From contig DINW01000086.1 of NCBI GenBank assembly GCA_002423705.1, forward strand, positions 14,620-22,858: DNA of 8,239 bases, given 5' to 3'. Positions 1-6,017 of the stretch are shown one piece after another (the stretch's first letter is position 1; every line of letters begins with the position of its first letter). The notes under the pieces are model-generated. The model did no database searches. It was not told the origin of the DNA and saw nothing but the letters and a program-made list of their open reading frames with translations. Made by a program: the position numbers and the translations under genes. This stretch comes from Clostridium sp. UBA5530 (GTDB lineage Bacteria; Bacillota; Clostridia; Clostridiales; Clostridiaceae).

Positions 1-1020
1 ATATTTAGTCCTGGAATGTCCATACTAATAAATTTAGGTATTGTAGGGGTATTGTGGATAGGAGCAATAGGTACAACTGAGGGTACTGTGACAGTGGGAG
101 AAATAATGGCATTCATAAATTATATGACTCAAATACTATTTTCCTTAACTAGAATATCCTTTATTTTCACTACCTTTGTAAGAGCTAGAGTATCCTTTAA
201 TCGTGTGTCAGAGGTTTTTAATAAAGAGGATACCATAGAAGAGAAAACTTTCAAAAGACAGGAAAAAATTCAGGGAAAGATAGAGTTTAAAAATGTGAAT
301 TTTTCATATAAAAAATCGGGAGATATAGTATTAAGGAATATAAGCTTTACCTGTAATTCTGGAGAAACCTTAGGAATTATTGGTTCTACAGGTTGTGGTA
401 AAACCACCTTAGCAAATCTAATCCCTCGATTTTATGATGTAAGTGAAGGAAAAATTAAAATAGATCAGGTTGATATCAGAAAATTTGATATTAAATTTTT
501 AAGAGATAATATAGCAATAGTACCACAAAAAAATATATTGTTTACAGGAACCATATTAGAAAATATAACATGGGGAAGGGAAGATGCAACTCTAGAGGAC
601 ATTGAAAGAGCAGCTAATATAGCTAAAGCTCATGACTTTATACTAAATTGTTCTAAGGGCTATAACACTATCCTTGGAAGGGGAGGAGTGAATCTATCTG
701 GAGGACAGAAACAAAGGATATCTATTGCTAGAGCCATTATTAAAAATCCATCTATACTTATATTAGATGATTGTACCAGTGCTATAGATGTAGTTACGGA
801 AGAACATATAAGAAAAAATATAAAGGAATATTATAAAAATATTACAACTATAATAATAGCTCAAAGGATAACCTCCGTTGTTGATTGTGATAATATAATA
901 GTTTTAGATGAAGGAACCATAGTTGGCATAGGAACCCATAAACAGCTTTTAAAAAATTGTGGTGTTTATATAGATATAGTAAAATCTCAGCTTGGCAAGG
1001 AGATGATATCACATGAATAA
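1..1020 (+). CDS. ABC exporter subunit A, 5'-truncated (heterodimer half with degenerate ATPase residues)
   Basis: The reading frame is open from base 1, so the start and most of the membrane domain lie outside the window; 339 residues are visible. An internal ATG at base 16 has no ribosome binding site and is not the true start. What remains is the last membrane helices (about residues 9-27 and 35-60) and a full nucleotide-binding domain: Walker A GSTGCGKT (bases 382-405), signature LSGGQ (694-708) and Walker B ILILDD (754-771). The catalytic Glu after Walker B is replaced by Asp (769-771), and the switch His is replaced by Gln in IAQRI (862-864). In known heterodimeric exporters (BmrCD, LmrCD, TM287/288) one subunit has such changes. 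The role is ATP-driven export by pairing with the next gene, whose start overlaps this stop by 8 bp. The substrate cannot be read from the sequence: drug, lipid and peptide are all possible. Confidence 0.93.
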   Translation: MFSPGMSILINLGIVGVLWIGAIGTTEGTVTVGEIMAFINYMTQILFSLTRISFIFTTFVRARVSFNRVSEVFNKEDTIEEKTFKRQEKIQGKIEFKNVNFSYKKSGDIVLRNISFTCNSGETLGIIGSTGCGKTTLANLIPRFYDVSEGKIKIDQVDIRKFDIKFLRDNIAIVPQKNILFTGTILENITWGREDATLEDIERAANIAKAHDFILNCSKGYNTILGRGGVNLSGGQKQRISIARAIIKNPSILILDDCTSAIDVVTEEHIRKNIKEYYKNITTIIIAQRITSVVDCDNIIVLDEGTIVGIGTHKQLLKNCGVYIDIVKSQLGKEMISHE

Positions 1021-2842
1021 GAAAAACACCTATGAAAGCTACAATTTAAACAGAGGAGTAAATCCTCGCAAAAGGGTTCAAAAAGTTATAAAACCTAAAG
1101 ATTTTAAAGGCACCATGAGAAGGCTTTATGGGTATTTTAAGAAAGAAAAAAAATTATTATTTTTAATACTAGTTTTTGTATTAATAGATAGCTTAATAGT
1201 AATGAGCATACCTTACATCATAGGTTCATGTGTAAATATCATAGCTGATTCACAAGGAAAGCTTCAACTGTCAATGCTTATAAAATTAACAATGATTTTA
1301 GGAGGGGCCTATATAGCTGATGGAATAATAAGCTTTATACAATCATGGGTTATGGCAGGAGTATCCCAAAGAATAGTAAAGAATATGAGAAGTTGTTTAT
1401 TTCAGAAGTTACATGCATTGCCTATTTCTTTTTTTGATACCCATAGTAATGGAGATATAATGAGTAGGCTTTCTAATGATATAGATAATATAAGTGGAGT
1501 TATAGCTCAATCTACAGTACAACTTTTTAGTGGATTCATTTCCATTATTGGAACTCTTGTTATGATGCTAATTTTGAATCCCATATTGACTTTAGTAAGC
1601 CTTATAACAGTTCCATTAGTATTTGCTCTTACAAAAACTATTGCTAAAAAAACAAAAAAGCTCTTTAAGGAACAACAAGAATATTTAGGTGCTTTAAATG
1701 GACATATCGAGGAATCTATATCAGGATTAGAGGTAGTAAAAGCTTTCAATCATGAGGAAACTCTAATTGAAGATTTTAAGAAAGTTAATGATAACCTTTG
1801 TAAGGTGGGAATAAAAGCTCAAATTTGGTCAGGTTTTTTAATGCCTATAATGAACGTTATAAACAATATGGGATTTATTGCTATTGCTTGGATAGGAGGC
1901 ATTCTTGCGGTAAAAGAGGTTATAAATGTGGGACTTATAACTAGCTTCATAAGTTACTCAAAGCAATTTACAAGACCTTTAAATGATTTGGGAAATATAT
2001 TTAATAACCTTCAATCAGCAGTGGCTGGAGCAGAGCGGGTCTTTGAAATACTAGATGAGAAGGAGGAGGAAAGAGACATAGATAAAGCTGTATATCTTGA
2101 GGATGCCAAGGGAGAAGTGTTCTTCGAAAATGTAACCTTTGGATATAACAAAGAACAAGCTATATTAAAGGATGTTTCATTTAAAGTAAAGCCAGGACAA
2201 TCTGTGGCCCTAGTTGGACCCACAGGAGCAGGAAAGACAACTATAGTAAATCTTTTAACCAGGTTTTACGATGTTGATAAAGGAAATATATATATAGATG
2301 GTATAAATTCTAAGGACTATACCAGAGATAGCTTAAGAAAGGTTTTTGGTATAGTCCTTCAAGATACCTATTTGTTTTCAGGTACTGTGAAGGAAAATAT
2401 AAGATATGGGAGACCAGATGCCCTAGAAGAGGAAGTCATTAGGGCCGCTAAACTAGCTAATGCTCATGGGTTTATAACAAGACTTCCTAAGGGGTATGAA
2501 ACTATTCTAGAGGAAAGTGGGGGAAATTTAAGCCAAGGAGAAAAGCAGCTTTTAACCATAGCAAGAGCTATCCTAGCAAAGCCATCTATACTCATATTAG
2601 ATGAAGCAACTAGTAATGTAGATACTAGAACTGAGCTTAAAATACAGAAAGCCATGGCTGAGGTTATGAAAAATCGTACTACCTTTATAATAGCCCATAG
2701 GTTAAGTACTATAAGAGATGCTGATAGAATAATGGTGGTTGAAGATGGTGCTATAGTTGAAGAGGGAAGTCACAAAGAACTTATGGATATAAAGGGAAGG
2801 TATTATGATATGTATAATAAACAACTCCGGAAAGAACAATGA
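1013..2842 (+). CDS. ABC exporter subunit B, full length (permease-ATPase fusion)
   Basis: This 609-residue half-transporter has the usual exporter order. A charged N-terminal extension covers about residues 1-45. The six-helix membrane domain spans about 47-340, with clear hydrophobic stretches near 48-72, 90-112, 171-208 and 276-300. The nucleotide-binding domain follows from about 368: Walker A GPTGAGKT (402-409), Q-loop Gln450, signature LSQGE (506-510), Walker B ILILDE with catalytic Glu531, and switch His562. Walker B and the His are canonical, but the signature departs from LSGGQ, the reverse of its partner. In a head-to-tail dimer this gives one good ATP site and one degenerate site. 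The start is ATG 1013, with AAGGAG at 997-1002 inside the upstream gene, so translation is probably coupled. A hairpin terminator follows the stop by 2 bp. It belongs to the multidrug/lipid exporter superfamily; the substrate is unknown. Confidence 0.95.
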   Translation: MNKKNTYESYNLNRGVNPRKRVQKVIKPKDFKGTMRRLYGYFKKEKKLLFLILVFVLIDSLIVMSIPYIIGSCVNIIADSQGKLQLSMLIKLTMILGGAYIADGIISFIQSWVMAGVSQRIVKNMRSCLFQKLHALPISFFDTHSNGDIMSRLSNDIDNISGVIAQSTVQLFSGFISIIGTLVMMLILNPILTLVSLITVPLVFALTKTIAKKTKKLFKEQQEYLGALNGHIEESISGLEVVKAFNHEETLIEDFKKVNDNLCKVGIKAQIWSGFLMPIMNVINNMGFIAIAWIGGILAVKEVINVGLITSFISYSKQFTRPLNDLGNIFNNLQSAVAGAERVFEILDEKEEERDIDKAVYLEDAKGEVFFENVTFGYNKEQAILKDVSFKVKPGQSVALVGPTGAGKTTIVNLLTRFYDVDKGNIYIDGINSKDYTRDSLRKVFGIVLQDTYLFSGTVKENIRYGRPDALEEEVIRAAKLANAHGFITRLPKGYETILEESGGNLSQGEKQLLTIARAILAKPSILILDEATSNVDTRTELKIQKAMAEVMKNRTTFIIAHRLSTIRDADRIMVVEDGAIVEEGSHKELMDIKGRYYDMYNKQLRKEQ

Positions 2843-2844
2843 AG

Positions 2845-2874
2845 AGAGGCTGTAGATTTTGTACTACAGCCTCT
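2845..2874 (+). terminator. Hairpin terminator after the exporter genes, possibly bidirectional
   Basis: A perfect 11-bp stem, AGAGGCTGTAG (2845-2855) with CTACAGCCTCT (2864-2874), encloses an 8-nt loop and begins 2 bp after the stop codon. The following bases (AATATATTATTT) are A+U-rich but not a clean U run, so termination may be partial. The convergent surface-protein gene ends about 120 bp away, so the same hairpin may also stop transcripts from the other side. Confidence 0.75.
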
Positions 2875-2885
2875 AATATATTATT

Positions 2886-2907
2886 TATCTGTGTAACACT
2901 CCATCCT
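2886..2907. repeat. Left copy of a 22-23 bp box with core TGTAACACTCCA
   Basis: This stretch reads TATCTG, then TGTAACACTCCA, then TCCT. It matches 5665-5687 in the same orientation, with one substitution (T for C) and one missing T. It lies 33 bp from the left palindrome. The bases between hold a small imperfect dyad (GCTGG ... CAGC) and otherwise nothing recognisable. The function is unknown; the box may mark the edge of a dispersed or mobile element. Confidence 0.7.
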
Positions 2908-2939
2908 CTCTATGCTGGATATAACAGCAGCCACGACCT

Positions 2940-2996
2940 AGATAAATTCAACTGATATTTGGTGGAGTTTGGACTCCGCAAAATTAAGTTCCACTT
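2940..2996. repeat. Left palindromic unit, decayed, abutting the surface-protein stop codon
   Basis: Bases 2940-2976 align without gaps to 5480-5516 with 33 of 37 identities. Its centre can fold as GGAGT-TTGG-ACTCC. The outer arms (ATTCAACTGATATTTGG on the left, AAAATTAAGTTCCACTT on the right) have drifted and pair imperfectly, unlike the right-hand copy. The unit ends inside the stop codon (TAA on the - strand, 2997-2995) of the surface-protein gene, so it lies in the 3' untranslated part of that mRNA. It has no U run, so it is not a standard terminator, although a hairpin here could protect the 3' end. Confidence 0.75.
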
Positions 2997-5460
2997 AATA
3001 TTTAGGAGATTTTTTCAATAGAACAAATCCAGAACAAGTGATTAGCAAACTGAAGAATATTAAAGTATTGAATCCTATTGGACCTCCAGTTTGAGGCAAA
3101 GTTGTGGTAGAGGAATTGTTGTTGCTACCATTGTTACTATTGTTGTTGCCGTTATTATTTCCAGGGTTTGATGGATCAGGGTTAGGGGTAGGAGGTGTCA
3201 CTTCCTCTGGTCCTCTAATTACCTTTACAATGTATGATTTAGACTCACCATCAAGATTTGTAACTTTCACCTCTATCTCATTATTTCCAACTACCAAAGC
3301 TATAGGAGCAGAGTAGGTACCACTTTCGGTTATTTTCCCATTTACTTTAATAGTTGAGGACATATCCTCAGCAGTAGGCAGTACAGAAATAGAAGATACA
3401 GAATTTTTCACATTAACCTCATAAGCAAACTTATTAGAGTTAAATTCAGGGGCTAATGTACCAGTACTAACAGCAAGGTTATTCAAATATAAGGATTTTT
3501 CATTAATTTTCCAAAGCTGACAACCATAATAAGGGTTAGCAGTTCCTAAATATAACCCATCTTTTGAGGGAAGCAATGTTCTTACACCATAATTGAACTT
3601 GTCATTAAATCCGTTATCGCTAATCTTATTAAAGTTCTTTCCATCTTCAGTAACAAATAGATCAAAACCTTTTTTAGAAGAATCTATAATATTTCTTATG
3701 GCCATCATTTTTTTCACGTTGTCTATAATAGCTTTAATAGTGGTTTTAAGCTTCTCACATTTATCTGGTTTAGCATAATCCATGGAGAGCTTTATTAAGT
3801 CTTCAGAGGTGATTTGGGATATATCTTTATCTTTTAGATAAAGTTCAAGTTTCCCCTTTAACTCATCAATGTTTTCTTCATTTATATATGACCTAATGAA
3901 AGAAAGTATTGAATCTGCAGAAAAACTAAGGGGATTTGAAGACTTCATTTGATTCATAAAGAGATTTACCATACTAGGGTCAATATATTGACTAAGGGTA
4001 GGCATCATTTCTTGAAGGGTGGCTAAGGATTTAGGATCACAACTTAGCTTAGGAGGAATTACATAGTCATATAAGGAGGCAGCATCAAAAGTTCCTAGGA
4101 AAAGTTTACCATTGTAAGAAGCCATCTTCCAAACATACTGATTAGTAGAAGCATTTATATTGGTGTCCTTAGGATCTAGGAATCCACCATTTAAATTGCC
4201 AACTTTATCTTTAAATATACCATCTTTTGATGGATTACCAACTACTAGCTCCCATTGGTCATTTTCATTGAACCTATACAGTTGAGTTGGTGCCATTAAT
4301 TGCTCATACATGGTGTTATAATTTAGCAATAATGAATTAATTAAAGCATTTATAGGATATGAGAATGTTCCTACATAAACATATTCCTTACCTTCAGGAG
4401 TAGTGTATTTATATGGAGTAGCAGCAGAATATACAGGATTTCCTAGACCAGCAGGGTATTTACCTTCCTTTCCTACTACCATATTCCACTTCCAACCAGC
4501 GGCATTGGCTCCTTTCTGCCCTTCTCCTATATATTTACCCTTGAATACCATAAAACCTTCATTTTCGTTTTTGGGAGTATTACCGGAACCTAAGAAGGCA
4601 TATAGGTAACCATTATAGCTAACCAAATCCCAAACACCGCCCATAGCAACAGAATTACCATCTATTGCAGGTAGATTTTGAAAATCTTTTAGGGTAGCGA
4701 TAACTTTCCAGTTGTCTTTAGAAGGATTGTCACTTTCAAGAATTCTTAAGTCTTTATCAACTATTAGAGAACCGATATAAAGTTTATTTTCATGAAGGGC
4801 CATAGAACGAATACTAGCTTTCCCACTATCAGCAGAAAAAACCACTTCTGGTTTATCTTTAGTTGAATCAAAGGAGTCTTTAAACTTTAGGACTCTAGTA
4901 TTTGTAGCACATACAGTTCCAAAATATGCGCTAGGTTTTTCATCACCTTTAGCTGTAAAAGTAATAGCATTTCTATAACCAGTATCAATAGGGTTACCTT
5001 TACAATCTAATTCTGAGGTGTAGGCTAAATCCATTTTGCCAGTAGTCTTATTATAAGTCATAATATTAGCTCTAGTATCCTTAGAATCTGTTGGAACATC
5101 TCCCTTTGAGATTATGGCCATAAGAACTTTGGCAAGATTAACATCTTTCACTATACCTACCACTGACATGAATAATAGGCTCCTGTTAGATCCAATAAAA
5201 ACCTTATCATTTATTTCAGTCATGGACCAAGCATAGCTATTATTTCTGTCGCCCTCAGCAGGATATAATCCATCAGCCTTACCTTCACCCCTGTCAGGAT
5301 GACTTATTTTTGATATTCTGTACTTGCCTACATCTAAGTTTATTTTGTTGGAGGCATTGGCATTTGTAGATCCTTGTTTACTGAGAAGTAAAACAGTTGT
5401 CATAAGTATAACTAAGGAATAGCACACAAATTTTTTTAAGCTTTTCTTGATTTTAATCAT
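2995..5460 (-). CDS. LPxTG cell-wall-anchored surface protein with beta-propeller-like blades and cadherin-like domain
   Basis: This is an 821-residue secreted protein. The signal peptide covers residues 1 to about 36 (KIKKSLKK, a hydrophobic core, and an ANA cleavage-like end). Blade-like repeats of the form W-x-M-x(3)-NGKLYLGT occur near 78-90, 217-231, 276-292, 342-365, 443-459 and 626-640, suggesting a beta-propeller. A charged, helix-rich insert at about 472-597 splits the last blades. Residues 656-750 resemble the cadherin-like beta-sandwich family (PF12733). A Pro/Asn/Gly/Ser-rich spacer (751-787) leads to LPQTG (788-792), a hydrophobic helix (about 797-815) and KK. Sortase would therefore join it to peptidoglycan. 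The ligand or enzymatic role is unknown; no catalytic motif was recognised. The ATG is preceded by AAAGGGGGA, with only 1 nt between the G run and the start, which is unusually close. A TGA lies upstream in frame, and the next candidates (GTG codon 12, ATG codon 20) would damage the signal peptide. Confidence 0.9.
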   Translation of the reverse strand: MIKIKKSLKKFVCYSLVILMTTVLLLSKQGSTNANASNKINLDVGKYRISKISHPDRGEGKADGLYPAEGDRNNSYAWSMTEINDKVFIGSNRSLLFMSVVGIVKDVNLAKVLMAIISKGDVPTDSKDTRANIMTYNKTTGKMDLAYTSELDCKGNPIDTGYRNAITFTAKGDEKPSAYFGTVCATNTRVLKFKDSFDSTKDKPEVVFSADSGKASIRSMALHENKLYIGSLIVDKDLRILESDNPSKDNWKVIATLKDFQNLPAIDGNSVAMGGVWDLVSYNGYLYAFLGSGNTPKNENEGFMVFKGKYIGEGQKGANAAGWKWNMVVGKEGKYPAGLGNPVYSAATPYKYTTPEGKEYVYVGTFSYPINALINSLLLNYNTMYEQLMAPTQLYRFNENDQWELVVGNPSKDGIFKDKVGNLNGGFLDPKDTNINASTNQYVWKMASYNGKLFLGTFDAASLYDYVIPPKLSCDPKSLATLQEMMPTLSQYIDPSMVNLFMNQMKSSNPLSFSADSILSFIRSYINEENIDELKGKLELYLKDKDISQITSEDLIKLSMDYAKPDKCEKLKTTIKAIIDNVKKMMAIRNIIDSSKKGFDLFVTEDGKNFNKISDNGFNDKFNYGVRTLLPSKDGLYLGTANPYYGCQLWKINEKSLYLNNLAVSTGTLAPEFNSNKFAYEVNVKNSVSSISVLPTAEDMSSTIKVNGKITESGTYSAPIALVVGNNEIEVKVTNLDGESKSYIVKVIRGPEEVTPPTPNPDPSNPGNNNGNNNSNNGSNNNSSTTTLPQTGGPIGFNTLIFFSLLITCSGFVLLKKSPKY
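3100..3204 (-). repeat. Low-complexity Asn/Gly/Ser/Pro spacer coding region
   Basis: Within the surface-protein gene this stretch encodes residues 753-787. It begins with a Pro-Asn-Pro segment and continues as Asn runs broken by Gly and Ser, ending in Thr next to LPQTG. The DNA is a degenerate AAC/AAT trinucleotide repeat. Such spacers carry the functional domains through the peptidoglycan. The repeat could vary in length between strains by slippage in steps of three bases. Confidence 0.8.
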
Positions 5461-5479
5461 TCCCCCTTTGAGATGGATC

Positions 5480-5538
5480 AGATAAGTTCAACTAATATTT
5501 GGTGGAGTGTGTACTCATCCAAATATTAGTTGAACTTG
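5480..5538. repeat. Right palindromic unit: 19-bp perfect inverted repeat in the surface-protein leader
   Basis: The arms AAGTTCAACTAATATTTGG (5484-5502) and its exact complement (5519-5537) are perfect over 19 bp. Inside them, after two mismatched pairs, GAGT and ACTC pair around a GTGT loop. The resulting long stem-loop lies 14 bp upstream of the A3G5 ribosome binding site of the surface-protein gene, so it would form in the 5' untranslated mRNA. There is no U run after it in either direction, which argues against an intrinsic terminator. It is the better preserved of the two copies in this window. It could be a small mobile palindrome, an mRNA stabiliser or a protein binding site. Confidence 0.85.
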
Positions 5539-5566
5539 ATACCCATTGTTAAATATAATGAAATAT

Positions 5567-5572
5567 ATTATA
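5567..5572 (-). promoter_or_regulatory. Candidate -10 box for the surface-protein gene
   Basis: Reading the - strand, TATAAT is preceded by TATAC and a T-rich stretch. The hexamer 17 nt upstream is TTTTTA, a poor -35. Initiation here would give a leader of roughly 100 nt containing the whole right palindromic unit. The region is so A+T-rich that a TATAAT could arise by chance, so support is limited to the exact hexamer and its position. Confidence 0.35.
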
Positions 5573-5638
5573 GTATATTCTTAAAAAAATAAAAATTTAC
5601 AAATAAAGGAAGAGGATACACTATAAATTTTTATCTAT

Positions 5639-5668
5639 GATAGATGATATTTTTATCTCATGTCTATC
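5639..5668. repeat. Imperfect stem-loop next to the right box
   Basis: GATAGA (5639-5644) pairs with TCTATC (5663-5668), and TGA (5645-5647) pairs with TCA (5658-5660) if TG is bulged. The loop region is T-rich. The right arm runs into the 23-bp box starting at 5665, so hairpin and box may belong to one structured element. No matching hairpin is present beside the left box. Confidence 0.45.
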
Positions 5669-5687
5669 TGTTGTAACACTCCACCCT
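5665..5687. repeat. Right copy of the 22-23 bp box with core TGTAACACTCCA
   Basis: Same orientation as 2886-2907, with one extra T and one substitution. Its ACACTCCACC (5676-5685) is the exact reverse complement of GGTGGAGTGT (5501-5510) at the head of the right palindromic unit, 127 bp from the end of that unit. The function is unknown. The near identity over 22 bp in a region that is otherwise drifting A+T sequence suggests recent duplication or selection. Confidence 0.7.
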
Positions 5688-5693
5688 ATTTAG

Positions 5694-5711
5694 ATTGAAT
5701 TGAAATTCAAT
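5694..5711. promoter_or_regulatory. Perfect 18-bp dyad, ATTGAATT-GA-AATTCAAT
   Basis: Two 8-bp arms flank a 2-bp centre, immediately after the right box. The size and symmetry suit a dimeric DNA-binding protein, but no known consensus was recognised, and A+T-rich DNA yields dyads by chance. It could equally be the end of the repeated element. Confidence 0.35.
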
Positions 5712-5801
5712 TTAAACCTAAGTTTCATTTCATCAGGAAAAAGTTCTTAAAGTCTTCTAAGATTAACTATACTTTATTTTTAATATATATAAACCAATTA
5801 A

Positions 5802-5818
5802 ATTTAGTATTACTAAAT
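5802..5818. promoter_or_regulatory. Perfect 17-bp dyad, ATTTAGTA-T-TACTAAAT
   Basis: Two exact 8-bp arms surround one central base. A related half-site, GTTTAGTAAAT, appears at 5961-5971 beside the last ATATAAAC octamer. The dyad lies between candidate promoters and the first octamer, a plausible place for an operator. No family consensus was recognised. Confidence 0.4.
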
Positions 5819-5842
5819 ATTAAAACAATTAATATAAACAAA

Positions 5843-5870
5843 TTGATATAAACCTATATAAGGGTATAAG
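5843..5870 (+). promoter_or_regulatory. Candidate promoter P1 of the pot operon
   Basis: TTGATA (5843-5848) and TATAAG (5865-5870) are separated by 16 bp; each matches the housekeeping sigma consensus at five of six positions. An ATATAAAC octamer overlaps the -35, so a repressor there would block it. The transcript would have a leader of about 140 nt before the regulator start. Confidence 0.45.
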
Positions 5871-5921
5871 TTAGAAAAGTTACTTTTTATAAAAATATAT
5901 AAGAAATTTTTATAAAAACTA

Positions 5922-5950
5922 TTGATTTATTTCAAAAAAAGCTATAAAAT
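5922..5950 (+). promoter_or_regulatory. Candidate promoter P2 of the pot operon
   Basis: TTGATT (5922-5927) is followed at 17 bp by TAAAAT (5945-5950), or at 15 bp by TATAAA (5943-5948). It is comparable in quality to P1 and nearer the gene. Confidence 0.35.
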
Positions 5951-5989
5951 ATCATTGTTTGTTTAGTAAATATAAACCTATAGTTTAGA

Positions 5990-5995
5990 TATAAT
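5990..5995 (+). promoter_or_regulatory. Candidate -10 box P3 close to the regulator gene
   Basis: An exact TATAAT lies 22 bp before the regulator start codon. The hexamer 17 bp upstream is TAAATA, so no -35 is apparent. The imperfect dyad around 5970-5992 overlaps it. If used, it would give a very short leader and might need an activator. Confidence 0.3.
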
Positions 5996-6017
5996 ACACA
6001 AAATTGGAGGTGGAAAC

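Larger units (their letters stand above)
5787..5977 (+). promoter_or_regulatory. Cluster of four ATATAAAC octamers, candidate operators of the pot operon
   Basis: The octamer occurs at 5787-5794, 5832-5839, 5846-5853 and 5970-5977, always on the + strand. The last two copies extend to an identical 13-mer, ATATAAACCTATA (5846-5858 and 5970-5982). The copy at 5846 overlaps a candidate -35. The copy at 5970 sits just upstream of a TATAAT and forms an imperfect dyad with GTTTAGATAT (5983-5992). This arrangement fits binding sites for the adjacent XRE-cupin regulator, which is inference from position only. Confidence 0.4.
5461..6017. other. Non-coding region between divergent surface-protein and pot-operon genes
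   Basis: These 557 bp contain no credible gene on either strand. From left to right they hold the surface-protein ribosome binding site, the right palindromic unit, a weak promoter candidate for the surface-protein gene, an imperfect hairpin, the right box, two perfect dyads, four ATATAAAC octamers and several candidate promoters for the pot operon. The part from about 5760 to 6000 is almost pure A+T and probably bent or easily melted. No tRNA or known riboswitch class was recognised. Confidence 0.8.

Noticed and set aside
3104..3316. Open frame antisense to the surface-protein gene
   Set aside because: It is Leu-rich translation of the complementary strand of the Asn/Gly repeat, with no ribosome binding site; the same holds for the other antisense frames over the exporter and regulator genes.
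5480..5538. Right palindrome as an intrinsic terminator
   Set aside because: No U run follows the stem in either direction, and it lies upstream of a gene start.
5637..5693. Short open frame of 18 codons (MIDDIFIS...) in the divergent intergenic region
   Set aside because: The AAGGAAGAGG upstream is about 20 nt away, too far to serve as a ribosome binding site, and the frame runs through the hairpin and the right box.
5461..6017. CRISPR array, tRNA or known riboswitch in the long intergenic region
   Set aside because: Repeats are too few and irregular for an array, no cloverleaf was seen, and no recognisable riboswitch core was found.
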